From Lepidurus packardi (Eukaryota > Arthropoda > Branchiopoda > Notostraca > Triopsidae): a stretch of 64,000 nt of DNA. The notes below the pieces were generated by a model. That model was not told the DNA's origin. It worked only from the letters and a program-made list of their open reading frames with translations, and searched no databases. Below, in pieces: positions 19,763-31,062 of the stretch. The stretch lies in contig JAKZAN010000005.1 of assembly GCA_023053545.1 (NCBI GenBank), positions 8,494,001-8,558,000 on the forward strand, read 5' to 3'. The position numbers were made by a program, and so were the translations under genes. Numbering within the stretch: the first letter of the stretch is position 1; each line of letters starts with the position of its first letter.

Positions 19763-22700
19763 TTACTTTTTATCGAACAAAGGGAGTTTTGAACGCACTG
19801 CACCTTCACACACAATCAATTTATTAATATTGCCTACTTTGGGCGGCAAATTAGCGTTAGGTAGAGGAGGCTTCTCTTTTGAGTTTGAAAAGATAGCCGC
19901 CATTTTCGCTGCCTTAGTCGATACGGAACCCGGGCTCCGCTTGAGGCTTGCGCATTCGCGCTTCGCCGTTTCCCGCTTGGCGAATCGCTGTTCCCACCGT
20001 TGAGTAATAGACCGTTTGGGCGGCAAATTCAAATTTCGATGACCCGAAGCCCCCGTACCCTCGGAATTTCGTTCAAAGTAATCCACAATCGTCCGAATGT
20101 CTTTTTCGAAGGCGTCTGGAATTCTTCGGTGGCTCTTTTCACGATCTTCAACATCACCTAGACTGGAAATATCCTCTGAACTATCGGTGTAAATGGAGCT
20201 GGATCGTTTTAAAAACAGGGATGATAAAGAAGAAAATCTGCCAAATCTGTCTGTTTCTTCGTTGTCATGCAGCTCCAAACAGCTGCTGAGCATGGAAGGT
20301 GTTTCGTCAAAGGAACTTATGCTAAATTCTGGCGAAATGTCTCCGCCACATCCCGACAAATGCTCCGTATCCCCCACGCTGAAGATTCCGGATTCGCAGG
20401 ATCCTCTTCGCTTCAATGATGAGAGATAGGACTGCGCGTGGAAACGCATTTTGGCCAAAACCGAGTCATCTTGTGAAACTCCAATTAAGCAGCGCCTAAC
20501 AGGCACAGCATGGCTCGTTTCAACATCGGATTCTTTCGTTTCCTCTACCGAAATGGGCGTCAGATCCAAATCCTGAAACTGCCTGCTCAGTTCCAGCATA
20601 TTGGCTCGCAATGTGGGCTGAATAGGCGTTTCAGTCGGTGGGGAACTACTTTCCACCCCCCTTGGCTTGACCGGTGGCGTGCATTCGGTGGAGAGGAGCA
20701 ATGGTAAGGCCGTTGGCGTACGCCGCGGAGTATTTGGAGATGAAGGTAACGATTTGGAAGCTGATCTGATTAACGGCGGGTGTAAATTCGCTGCACTTGA
20801 GGTGCTGATCGGCAGAGGCAGCAGCGAAAACTCGCAGCACGAGGAAAAGAGGTCCGAGCGTGTGATATTGAGGATCTTGCGGCCATTTTTGAACCGTTTC
20901 AGGGTAGCAAAAGGGTTCTGGACACGCGGACTAGGTTTGTAGTGCGGATCGCCTGCAGAAACCAAATCTCCAACTAATTTCGGTGTTAAAGTGAGGGCAT
21001 GGAGATGCGTCTCGGAGCCTGAGAGGTTCTTGCTGCTTTTCCCAGGTCCGGGACCTGGGCTTAGGTAATGACAGCGAGCTTTCTCGCTGGGGGAGCTGCC
21101 AGGTACCAGGCATACGTCTTCCGAGAGCGATAATCGATGGGTGGCTTTAGCTGCCTTGTGAGATGATGGGTCTTTACTGCGCAGCTTATCTACAAGTGAT
21201 GGACTCGACTTGATTGACGTTTTCTGCGCTCTTATTTTCATCTCTCTAATCATGTTTTCCAGGTGAGGGCTAAGCTCTTCGAACGCTGGTCGACTGGTCG
21301 GATCAATCTAATCAAACAGTTTATAGATTAATACCTTTCGGCTAATTTGAAAGAAAAGATCCAATTTACTTTGCAGCAAGTGAAAGCTAGCTTGAGGAAT
21401 TCTGGCGGGCAGGAAGGGCACATTTCGCTGAAGGCCAAGTAATCCACTCCGAAATTCTCGGTGCGGGGTAAGACATCAGGATCTGCTTCTATCCGGGCTA
21501 TTAATTCACACAAGATGACGCCGAAGGAGAAGACATCCGCTTTTTCGTCGTACCATTGGCCCCGTAAACACTCAGGCGCCATCCAATACGGCGAACCCAC
21601 TGTCGGCAAGCGATATGACGCCCTGCAAATGTCACAATTTTGTTATTTATTTATCGCGTTTCTCGCATTTTTTTAAATTTTTTGTTTGCTTCTTTCCCTT
21701 ACCGCGGATCAGGAATGGGAGCTGCCAAGCCAAAGTCACCCACCACAGCCATCATTTCCTGGCTTACTTCGTCCTTCTTGATGAGCACATTCTGCGGGAG
21801 CAAAAAAAGAAGAGAAAACCCAAACATCCTTATTACTTTCGCCAAGAATAATAATCTCCCCTTCCCCAGCATCATCCCAGCTTTCCTCTTCCCTTGCTTC
21901 TCTGGCTAAAGCGGTCTGAGAGCCAGGAAATGTGCGTCACTTGTTCATTTTTCCTGACAAAAGGTCCATACGCGAGTTTCACAATTAGCATGCTTACGTC
22001 TCATTCTGACGTACTTTCTCTTTTTATCTGCGAACATTCCAAAGCAAGGAATTCACTGCTTCCCTCAAGCAAGAAAGTAAAACCCTCGAACTTTAAACAC
22101 TTTAAACAATAAAAGTGTCTCCCCCTATTCCTAAGTTCTCTTCGTCAAGGCGCAGGTTGTTATTGTAGCTTTTAAAATAGGCGAAACGCACTATAGAATT
22201 ATGGAGTGGAACTTTTTTTAAAAAACAGATTTTTTTTTACAGGCAAACAAGTTTAAAGGTTGGCGGGAGGTCCTCTCCTCCAAGTGAGTGAGTAACTGGG
22301 GCTATTTATACGCCCAGCTCGTCAATGCACGTGCTTCGTTACTTAAAACATTCGAATTGTGTTATTTCTCGTGTCCCTCGTGACCTTTCCAACTCACTTT
22401 CCCGAAATCGACGAAAACAATAAAAGCTACAATCGGGATATATCACAGACTTCAAGAAAATAAAGTCCCCAACAAGAATGTTTTTACCTTGGAAGTAAGA
22501 TCTCGATGGAAGACGCCCTTGGAGTGCAGGTATCGCAACCCATTGGCAATATCTAAGGCTAACTGAACCCGGAGTATCCAGGGCAGTTCTTCTGGACTGG
22601 CAATTAATTGCTCCAGGCTCCCTCCATTAATATACTGTACACCAAATAAAAGAGAAAAGAATTATAAAAAAGGTCGTAGGGTATTAAAAAACAAAACACA

Positions 22701-25700
22701 AAAAATTCCCAACTGGTCTGCATCTTTTTGTTGGGTGTAGCTATTGCAAATGCCTTCTTCCTTTCACTCTCATAACCCGTTTGTGATGCTGAGCATGATC
22801 TCGATGAAACCAGGACAAGTCGTAAATCGCATCTTCGCAGAGATAGCCGTGTTAAAATCATAAAATGAAACTTACTTCGGTTAAGGCATGGAGTTGGCCT
22901 TGATGGACACATACACCCATAAATCTATAAAAGAAAGATCAAGTAAAATTTTGAATTGAGAACACACAATGGTTTTCTTACACAATACTAGTAAGAACTA
23001 TGGCGGTTTTTCATTTGTTATTGAAGAAAATAGCGGTCATACGAGCGTTGAACTAGATACAAGTTTACTAGACTGGATCGTCCTCTTATTTACCAATTTC
23101 CCCCCTCTGAAAGACTGAATAGGAAGTCTCTCGGTATATATGTTACAGGACTTTCAGCTTTCAGGCCTTTCTTTCTATTTTTTTTTTTTTTTACTTGAGT
23201 AGACTTTTTCTCAAGAAAAAAAAATGAATGTAAAAACCAGGTGTCGCAATCCAGGCAGAACGAAGGCCGCGGCACACATTAACGAATCTCGGGCAAACTC
23301 GTGAGCTTTAATTTCTTTTCTCTCTAATCTTGGCGAAAATTCAGACATTCCGCGAAACCCGATAAGCGAAAGTAACGAGCAGTACAGCTGCGGATTACAC
23401 AGAAACTGACAATTGGCAAGTAGCAAGATGAAAGTTTTATGGTCGCACAGACCTAAATCTCCGTGTGGCCGCTTCTCTTTGCAGAATTGTGACTCCAATC
23501 TACCTTCATTTTGTTTTAACAAGCTAGACCCGGAAACATGTTGGCTAACTTTCGTGCAGACGACGCATTAGCCCGAAAGGATTAACATGCTCAGGCACGT
23601 GCTTCCAGTGAAAACACGTTCAGAAACTTGTGAGCTGACAAGGTTTAGCGCCAGAAAGATGCATTGATAGGGCTTTTGTGAAAACTCAAGTCTTTTGTCT
23701 GGTAAAACGTGCTAGATCTGAAAAGGGACAGAGCCTATATAGTTTTAGCAAAAAGGAAAGACACTCAAATTTAATTAGGACTGCGTGGGAATAGGCAATT
23801 CACGACATTAGTTTTTAACTTGGCAAGATTATGGAGGTAGCAAAGCTTCCGCTAAGCGTGATGCGTGAAACAGTCACTTTCCTTTCCCTCTCTCTTTCCC
23901 AGCAGCTTTTTGTCCAGAGTCACTGGCGTTTCGTTCAATTTGAAGCACTGATTGACAAATGTCGTTTCTTACAGGAGCGAAACCCAAATGTCATCCAAGA
24001 AAAACTTTCCAAACCTACTCAGCTTAACTATATTCTGAATACCTAACTTGCCAGTACTTTAATTTGTCCACATGTTTAAAAATATTATTATTATTTATAA
24101 CGATTATTAGTTTACAAATATTATTACTATTTTTAAGACCCCGGTGTACTGCAATTAGTTGATTCTTTTTGTCAAAGATGCTACTGATGTCATACCCTTT
24201 CTCTATGTAAGTTCATAAACTTTTAACAAGAAATTAAAAGAAATAGAAAGGAGATATTTGAAAATCTTTTTTTTTTAATATCTTAAGAAAATCTATAGAA
24301 CTGGCTTTTTTTCTTATATATGATTTATTTGACATTTTCATAACTTGGAACTCTATGTAAAAAATGTATGGAAGAAATATAGTAACAGATACGAACCCAC
24401 TTCTATAGACAAATACATCCCATGCATTACTGTCACAATACAATTTGATTATATTGCATAGGCAATGATAACTTTTGAATCCCTTTCGCCATGCTGTAGA
24501 GCCCTAAGGGGTTCCAGTACACCGTGGCCTTAAACGTAGTCTGGTTTTACCTCAAAATATTGATTTGTACCCAAGTTTTTTTTAATTTATTTTAGTGGTT
24601 TTGTTTTTATTTTAGTGTCGTTAGAAAATAATTTTTTTGTTCCCAAGTTTATTTTAGTGTTTTTACCTCAAAATATTCGGGTGGGAAAGACGGTTCATAA
24701 GCTGCACTTCGCGTAACATATTAGGACGGTTGGAAGCCAACAGATTCATCTTGAGCACCATGACTTGACCAGTGGTTCGATGAGTCACCTGCGAGTCATT
24801 CAGAAAACAAAAACATAATTAGCTAATATGTCCCCAACAAAATAAGTAAAATGGGCCGTTGGCCAAGGTTACAACAAAGATCGTCAAAGTTTCCTGACAA
24901 AAGACGGTCCCCCAACCTCAACAGTAAATAACTGCCACCTCTAATTCTCCAAAACAAAAAAAATAAAAAGGAAATAACATGTTTTCATGTCCTCAACCGA
25001 AAGTTTTCTCTAAAGCGTAACCTCTGCCCAAGCATTTGCCTGCTTCAGAGCCTGGGTCTAAAATTAACCCAAAATTCTCTAGAAAACGCTGATTTTATTT
25101 TTTAACAGCTTTGGCACCACGCCTTTCTGCTCCCCACCTCCTCTGTTCCTTCCGCCTGGACTCCCCTCTTCAAAAAGTTTTAAAAAGAAGAAAAATCGAC
25201 TTTTTCCTACGCAGCAATGTCGAGATTACCCCCCCCCCCCCCCACAGAAATCTTCTTCCAAGGTGAATCTGAATAAAAGGGAAATGAGACTCGCAGACAG
25301 AATAGGAAATCCGGGAACCTTCAAGCTTTAGCTTCGTTCTTTCCGTATCTATCGTTGTTATCGAACCGAAACCTCGAATCGCTCATGTCCTACAGTGTAA
25401 TTAGCCATCACGTCCACTGCTCACGCTCATTTATTCAATTCGCAAGTTACCAAGGGCGTGGCTTACAGGAAATCAAGTTACAAGTAATCCCAAATTGGCT
25501 CTATTTCGCTGACTCTTCGATCCCCAAAACTTAAAAATGAATGATTTCATGCAGTCGTTGCCAAAACGTGTGCTGGTTACGCAACCAGCATTCCTGGAAC
25601 ATCGTCGCCAAGAATGAAAGCTACGCACACACACAGTCGTAGAGCTAAGGACCTGGAGGCCAAGGTTTCCACATTATTTTTATCCTATTCCTTCATTTCC

Positions 25701-28666
25701 CGATCTTTTGATGAATATTTGATTAGAATATCTGTTTTCCCTGGCGCAGGAAACAACTCGGAACGTTCAGGAATTCGGAAAGCTTTAGCTTTCTTCTCTA
25801 GGAAATTCTTTAGCTTTATTTAGTATCCTTCGACACTCGGGAAGCTTTATTCGATTAGAAGCTCAGCAACTCGCCGGTTCTCGATTTAACGTAATTTGGA
25901 GAGGAGTATGGATTTTTAATCAGCTTAATTACTACGCTGTACGGCAAGCTGTACGGTGAATGAGACGGAGATGTGGGAGAAACCCAACAACACCGCTTTG
26001 CAAAACGATTTTTTTTTCTGATCCCTTACGTAGAGTAGAAAACAAGGTACGCTTTTTTACCCAAAGACGAATGGCGTCTAGACTTCATGACGGATCCACA
26101 GACTTGGGATGCCTATATAGCTTGACTGGACACTAAAAGAAATTACACGTTATAGAAGTTATACAGACGGAGCATTTTTCCACGTTTGGCATAACCCGTT
26201 GGACCAGTTTTCCCGTTTTCCTAGTTCGTCCTTCACCCAAATCATTTTGCGCGTTTTGCCCTCATGTAAAAATATAAAAATTAAAAGAAATCGGGTTGTT
26301 TCCTCCACAAAAAACTGCAGTGTTTATTTTTCATAAGGTAAGACAGCCTCAAGCCCTCCCTTGTACCTTTATAAAGTTGTCTAATTACCTTAGCAGGCTG
26401 TTTAATTACCCATATATAATTTGTAGAAAGTTTATTTCTCTACTAGAACAGAAACAGCAAAAAGTAATTTTTGTAAACAAATTTCCCACCCTCATTCCAC
26501 GTCATTAAGATCTAATTACTTTTTCATAATTTTGTATAAATACATTAAAAGTAGCTCTAGAATTTATGTTAACGACCAGCTTCTATACAGGGAGAAAGGC
26601 GAACGATTGTAACAGTTAATTGCGGTCATAAACGCTCCAAAATAAACAGCTACAAAACCAGAAGGTCACACGAGACATACTTTTTCCGTGAGATTTAAAA
26701 TTCCGAACAAAAAGACGAATGAACGGTTTGTGGTGCGGTTAACCATATATATATCTGAATTAAATCCCTAACCAATACGGCACACAAGACCACACATTGT
26801 GCTAGTAAGCGCCGTTCCCAAAACAACCTTCACGTTGGCTTAGTGGTTGAAATAACTAGAGCAAAACTGTGTAAAATAAACCCCCAAAGAACACAAGGAA
26901 GCGTTTGTGTTCGTAAACCACGTTTAGAGCTTTGCCACGGTCGGCTAAGGTGGGGAATTTTGCAAAACGAATTTTGGAATCGTTCCAAAGTCTCCCGAAA
27001 CATAGCTGAATTCCTCCAACGTTTTCTTAGAAAAAACTAAGATAACAAAATAAATTCCACCCGGCGCCAGGAAAATTCCACATATCATCATGCAAGTCCA
27101 CGTACGAAAGAAAAAGGAATGCGTACGGGAGAAAGGGGCTTGTTGTGTACAGCACACAGCACTACCCCTGAATTGTGCTTGAACTAGACGGCCGAAAGTG
27201 GGTAAATGTGCCAATAACCTGGAAGCGACTGCATCCATACAACACCTGTCGTTTTTCTCTTGTCATGTCAAACTCGGAAACTGTGTCTAATCACAGCTGT
27301 TTGCCGTTAACGAAAGTTTCTCCGATATGTTTCTCCCGCCACATGCTCCGTTTTCGAGTGAAACGGATAAAATGGGCTGTACGGTAAAACTATCTCTTTA
27401 CTCGGAGAAATTGAGACATATATTGCCCAACTTATTGCCCAATGAGTGCATTGCCCAACTTATTTACTCCCAAGTCGAGAATTGTATTTTAAAAAAAAAA
27501 AGAAAAGAAAAACTGGAATTTTCACGGCAAGTTCAACAAAAATATTATCTGAAATAATTTCTAAAACAAAATATAACTAAGCTTTTTTTTAATATATATT
27601 TTTGTTTACCTAAAAATTGGGTTGGGACACGTGTTAGTCCTCTAATTCAATAAAAAAAGATTAAAAAGCTTTCAGATAACCGAAGAGTTCGGTTGCTAAT
27701 CCTATTTCTTTTGGGCCTGAACGATAAAGAAACACAGGAAATACTGAGTCAGGGTGAGCTATGAGGAAATTGCGTCCATTATAATTGAGTCCGTTGGACA
27801 TTAGACGTCTTGTAGAGATTCACATCAAGCAATTTCCGAGAAGAAAGTTCGGATATTACTTTTTGACGCTTATCTCAGGATGAAAGTTCAATAGCAATCT
27901 TACTATATTTTCTGGGGATTTTCAAAAGATATATATTAGTTTATTTAGTTTATATGAGTCTCGTTCATACTCGTTTATACTGATAACGTTCGGAGTCGCT
28001 TAGCTGAATGACTACGCAGCGAATTTTGTAAAAATTCGCAGGAATTGCTTTTGCACACAACTGGTATAACTCAAAGGCGGAAGCAGAGTGCGTAGGCAAC
28101 AATCCCTTAGAAATGAGAGCAGGAATCAGGGCTCACAACAGCTGGTCGCGGTCAGCCTCATCCCCAAAGAAAACAAGGAAATTTCTCTCATCTCGATGTG
28201 AAAGGACAGGTAAAAGCTTGCTTAAGTCATTAAAGCAACTAGACAAGGTTCAGATACGAAGGTAAAGCAAGTCCTTGAGCTAGTCCCCCCCCCCCAAAAA
28301 AAAAAAGAAAACGAACACCATGATAAAGCTTACCTTAAACACCTCCGAGAAGAATCCCGCTCCGATTTTCTCGCACCAGAAATCATCCAATCTGTTCAAG
28401 GCAGCTACCGCATGTTTTAACGCTTCGCACGATGAAGTAGGTCTTGAATTCTGCCGTTGTAAACCACGGGATTCCTCCGGGTCGACTCGATCCAATTTGG
28501 CGTGAATATCAATAGGGTTTTGGCGATCTTTGTCTTCGCAAAGAAGCCAAGATTCGCGGGGATGAGGGCAGAAACTCACCCGTGTAGGGAACACGGAAAA
28601 TTCCGACCCTGGTTCCGACAACGATCGCCCAGCTGGCGAATGATGACCACTGTACACTAAAGACAT
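19763..28666 (-). CDS. TESK: TESK-family dual-specificity protein kinase (7 exons)
   Basis: LIMK/TESK-type kinase; family members phosphorylate cofilin and control actin. Exons, 5' to 3' on the minus strand: 28334-28666, 24667-24788, 22876-22924, 22488-22634, 21703-21791, 21370-21622, 19763-21307. Phases all match, giving 845 aa. Gly-loop [11 protein letters not shown] (102-111), VLK Lys124, C-helix Glu138, HRDLTSK with Asp213, GDFGLA with Asp236, YWMAPE near 264, and [13 protein letters not shown], a TESK hallmark. HRDLTSKN in the catalytic loop separates TESK/LIMK from Ser/Thr kinases. The last exon encodes a ~500-residue Ser-rich tail without a recognised domain, longer than in most relatives. 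The ATG is the first after an in-frame TGA. Intron 1 (3.5 kb) carries a MITE. No LIM or PDZ domain precedes the kinase, so TESK rather than LIMK. Confidence 0.92.
24137..24529. mobile_element. TTAA-flanked MITE, copy 1
   Basis: Flanked by TTAA at 24133-24136 and 24530-24533. The right end ...ACACCGTGGCC complements the copy 2 left end; its own left end is GACCCCGGTGT, slightly diverged. Interior words GTCAAAGATG, CTACTGATGTCA, CATGCTGTAG and GGGGTTCC match the copy at 37136. Non-coding, in TESK intron 1. TTAA targets point to a piggyBac- or Kolobok-type parent. Confidence 0.75.
25226..25244. repeat. Poly-C tract in TESK intron 1
   Basis: A run of about 17 C. Similar C or G runs occur at about 28286, 45297, 49492 (about 17 G), 57317 and 61731. 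They are simple-sequence tracts, prone to length error. Confidence 0.8.
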
Positions 28667-29683
28667 GGTCCACTTGGTTAAATAGGAAGGCGGAATTCAA
28701 TTTGGCACATCGTTTTTTGCGCCTCCCAAGTCTAATAAAATCTGTTTTCTTGTAAAGTTTAAGTTAATCAAGATGTTGCTAGTCCAAGTGTTGAAATCTT
28801 CAAAAGCACCGAAACGATCTTGTTGTCGTATCGTCCGTTGGATCACAACTGATTAGTCCATTCCACGTCCGCAGATCTAGATCCACCGAGAGGCACAGGG
28901 CGAGGAGAAAGGGCCTTGGGAAAGAAAACAAGGGTCTCCGTTCACTATCGCTCAACCATCAAAGGTTTACTTAGGGAGGCTGGAATCGCTTGTTAACAAC
29001 TCTTGACGATTTACTTATTTTATCCTGAAGAAAGCCACCGAACTACGTTCGGCCACACTTTTAGGGCAAGGGGGAGTTTGGTTCCTTTTCAGCAGCTCAG
29101 CTACGAGTGCGCTGGACGGATATTATTAAGTGCAACTTGCGTGGGTCGACGTTGAGATAATCAACCGCTTCTAGTGTTCTAGAAGGAAAAGGAACGCGAT
29201 TAATAATCCTGCCCTATCAAGCTGTCAACGGATACTTTATACTATCACGCCTGTTTTTTTCCGAGTGTTAGCAACCCAGTTTAAGCCTCATCACACATAA
29301 TTTCAAAATAGTGCACACCTGGAGTTAATCAACAAAATACAGCTTCCGCAAAACCTGAAGCCAAAAATATGCTTCAGCGGCTAAACTTGGCATGTTGAAG
29401 TGAAAACGGGTCAATTACCTGGTTATTGGCCAATAAAACTTACTACTAACGCAGAAAAATAACGTAACTATTGAAATCACTACACAGCTGCAGTGAGAAA
29501 CTTCCTGTCAGTTGGATTGTTCACATATTACAGTCGTTTGCCGGACGGAGTTGTTTATTTGCCTTGAGTCATGCATTTTTGGTCCAACGTCGACTCAAGA
29601 GTCACCTAGCGAGTGAAGTTCAATATTCTTACTTTTCAAAAATGGTCAACGCTCGCCACCTAGTCTTAGAAGCTTCAGGCAAA

Positions 29684-29840
29684 GGTGTACTGCAAGTGAT
29701 TGGATCACTTTTTTTTTTGTCAAAAAGATGGCACTGGTATCGTACCGTTTCTCACTGTAATTTCATACAATTTAAAAAAGAAACGCAAAGAAACAGAACA
29801 AGTTATTTGACAAATTATTTTTCTAAAAAAAATATTTAAT
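29684..29840. mobile_element. TTAA MITE, copy 3, truncated
   Basis: GGTGTACTGCAAGTGATTG, TTTTTTGTCA, AAGATGGCACTGGTAT and TTTCTCACTGTAATTTCAT follow the left half of the 37136 copy in the same order. The right half with the GGGGTTCC and ACACCGTGG end is missing. Confidence 0.55.
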
Positions 29841-30268
29841 AAGAAATATAATGTACGTGCTGCTTAAGGGAAAAAATACTCAAGAAGCGGTTGAAATAAA
29901 CCCAGTTTATAGTTTCATTCATGCGAATGCACTCTTTACTGCAAGATTACATGATTATATACAAGCTCGGCATAAACTAATAATCCTTTCGTTCGCATAC
30001 ATCCATCCGAATCTCAAGTACTCACAAACGCGTCTTTGCACGTCCAAATACGTCACTAATCTCCATGATCCTCAATGGGAGCCTAGGGGAGTCCCAATTC
30101 TCTTTTAAGATTTTTAAAAAAAAGAGGGATTGGGGTATTTGCAAGTAATACTCTTGAAAGAAGCAACTGGGGGGCGAAACGCAAAGCGATCTTTTTTGTG
30201 GGAGCGAAAGCTAGAACGAATGCGCTAAAAAATCACAAAACAAATCCTTTCCTACCTTACTTTTTACG

Positions 30269-30304
30269 TTAACTATGCCTCACTCCAATATGGAGTGAGG
30301 TTAA
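30269..30304. repeat. TTAA-bounded 10-bp stem hairpin
   Basis: CCTCACTCCA (30278-30287), ATA loop, then the exact complement at 30291-30300. TTAA stands on each side (30269-30272 and 30301-30304). It may be a minimal fold-back remnant of a TTAA-targeting element. Confidence 0.5.
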
Positions 30305-31062
30305 TCTGGCTCCTCTATGGAAATACTGACTGCTTGTTATCTCGAAAACCTACAGTTTACCAACACAAAAAGAGTAATCCTACTTCCAGTAAAAAAAAAA
30401 AAAATCCAAGTCCTTAGCTAAGTCAAATCACCGGCTGAGAGAAAGTGTTCTTTTATAGTCATCAAGTCTACTTGCAAGACGCTCCAGGTAACATTCTGTT
30501 TTTCTGAAACTTAAATAATAAAAAAAAACGGTTGAGCTGCTTTTCTCGAACGCTTTCCCCCCAAAACAACGTGTCGCAATAAGAAAAAAGGGACAAATAT
30601 TTCTCGGCTCCCTAAACAAAAAAAGTCTCCGCTTCTTTACAAGCTAAACTGGAAACGAAAAGCTGCTGGCGAATATAAACAGTGTTGTGTTATGTAAAAT
30701 AAAACTAATTAGTCATCACAGCTGGGGAAAAGGGGGTTCTTCTCTCAGCAAAATACACCACTTTTTGCTTCCCCGCCCTTTTGTCTCGAGAAGATAAGGA
30801 ATCCGCGCCACACACACTCACACGCCACACATCGCTCCCAACGTCTTATTCTTTGGAGTCGGATTCTTCCTCTACCCCTTATATACCTTTACACCCCTTT
30901 TTCTATTGTCTTTTTCGTTTTTTATCTTCTGTCCAATTTTCCGTCAATCAAATTCAAAATACGAAAGAAGGTGGAGAACGGGATGTGGTAAAAATCCCTT
31001 TTTCCGGGTCCAAGCAATTTTCCCTTTTTTTTGCCCCCTTTTTTACAGCTTCCGGAATTCGA

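Larger units (their letters stand above)
28667..31062. other. TESK upstream region and 3' flank of the cysteine-rich gene
   Basis: About 2.4 kb between the TESK start (minus strand, so its promoter and 5' UTR lie here) and the stop of the next minus-strand gene. It holds a truncated MITE at about 29684-29840 and a small TTAA-bounded hairpin at 30269-30304. No other coding signal is convincing; the open frames are AT-rich and lack splice context. Confidence 0.45.
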
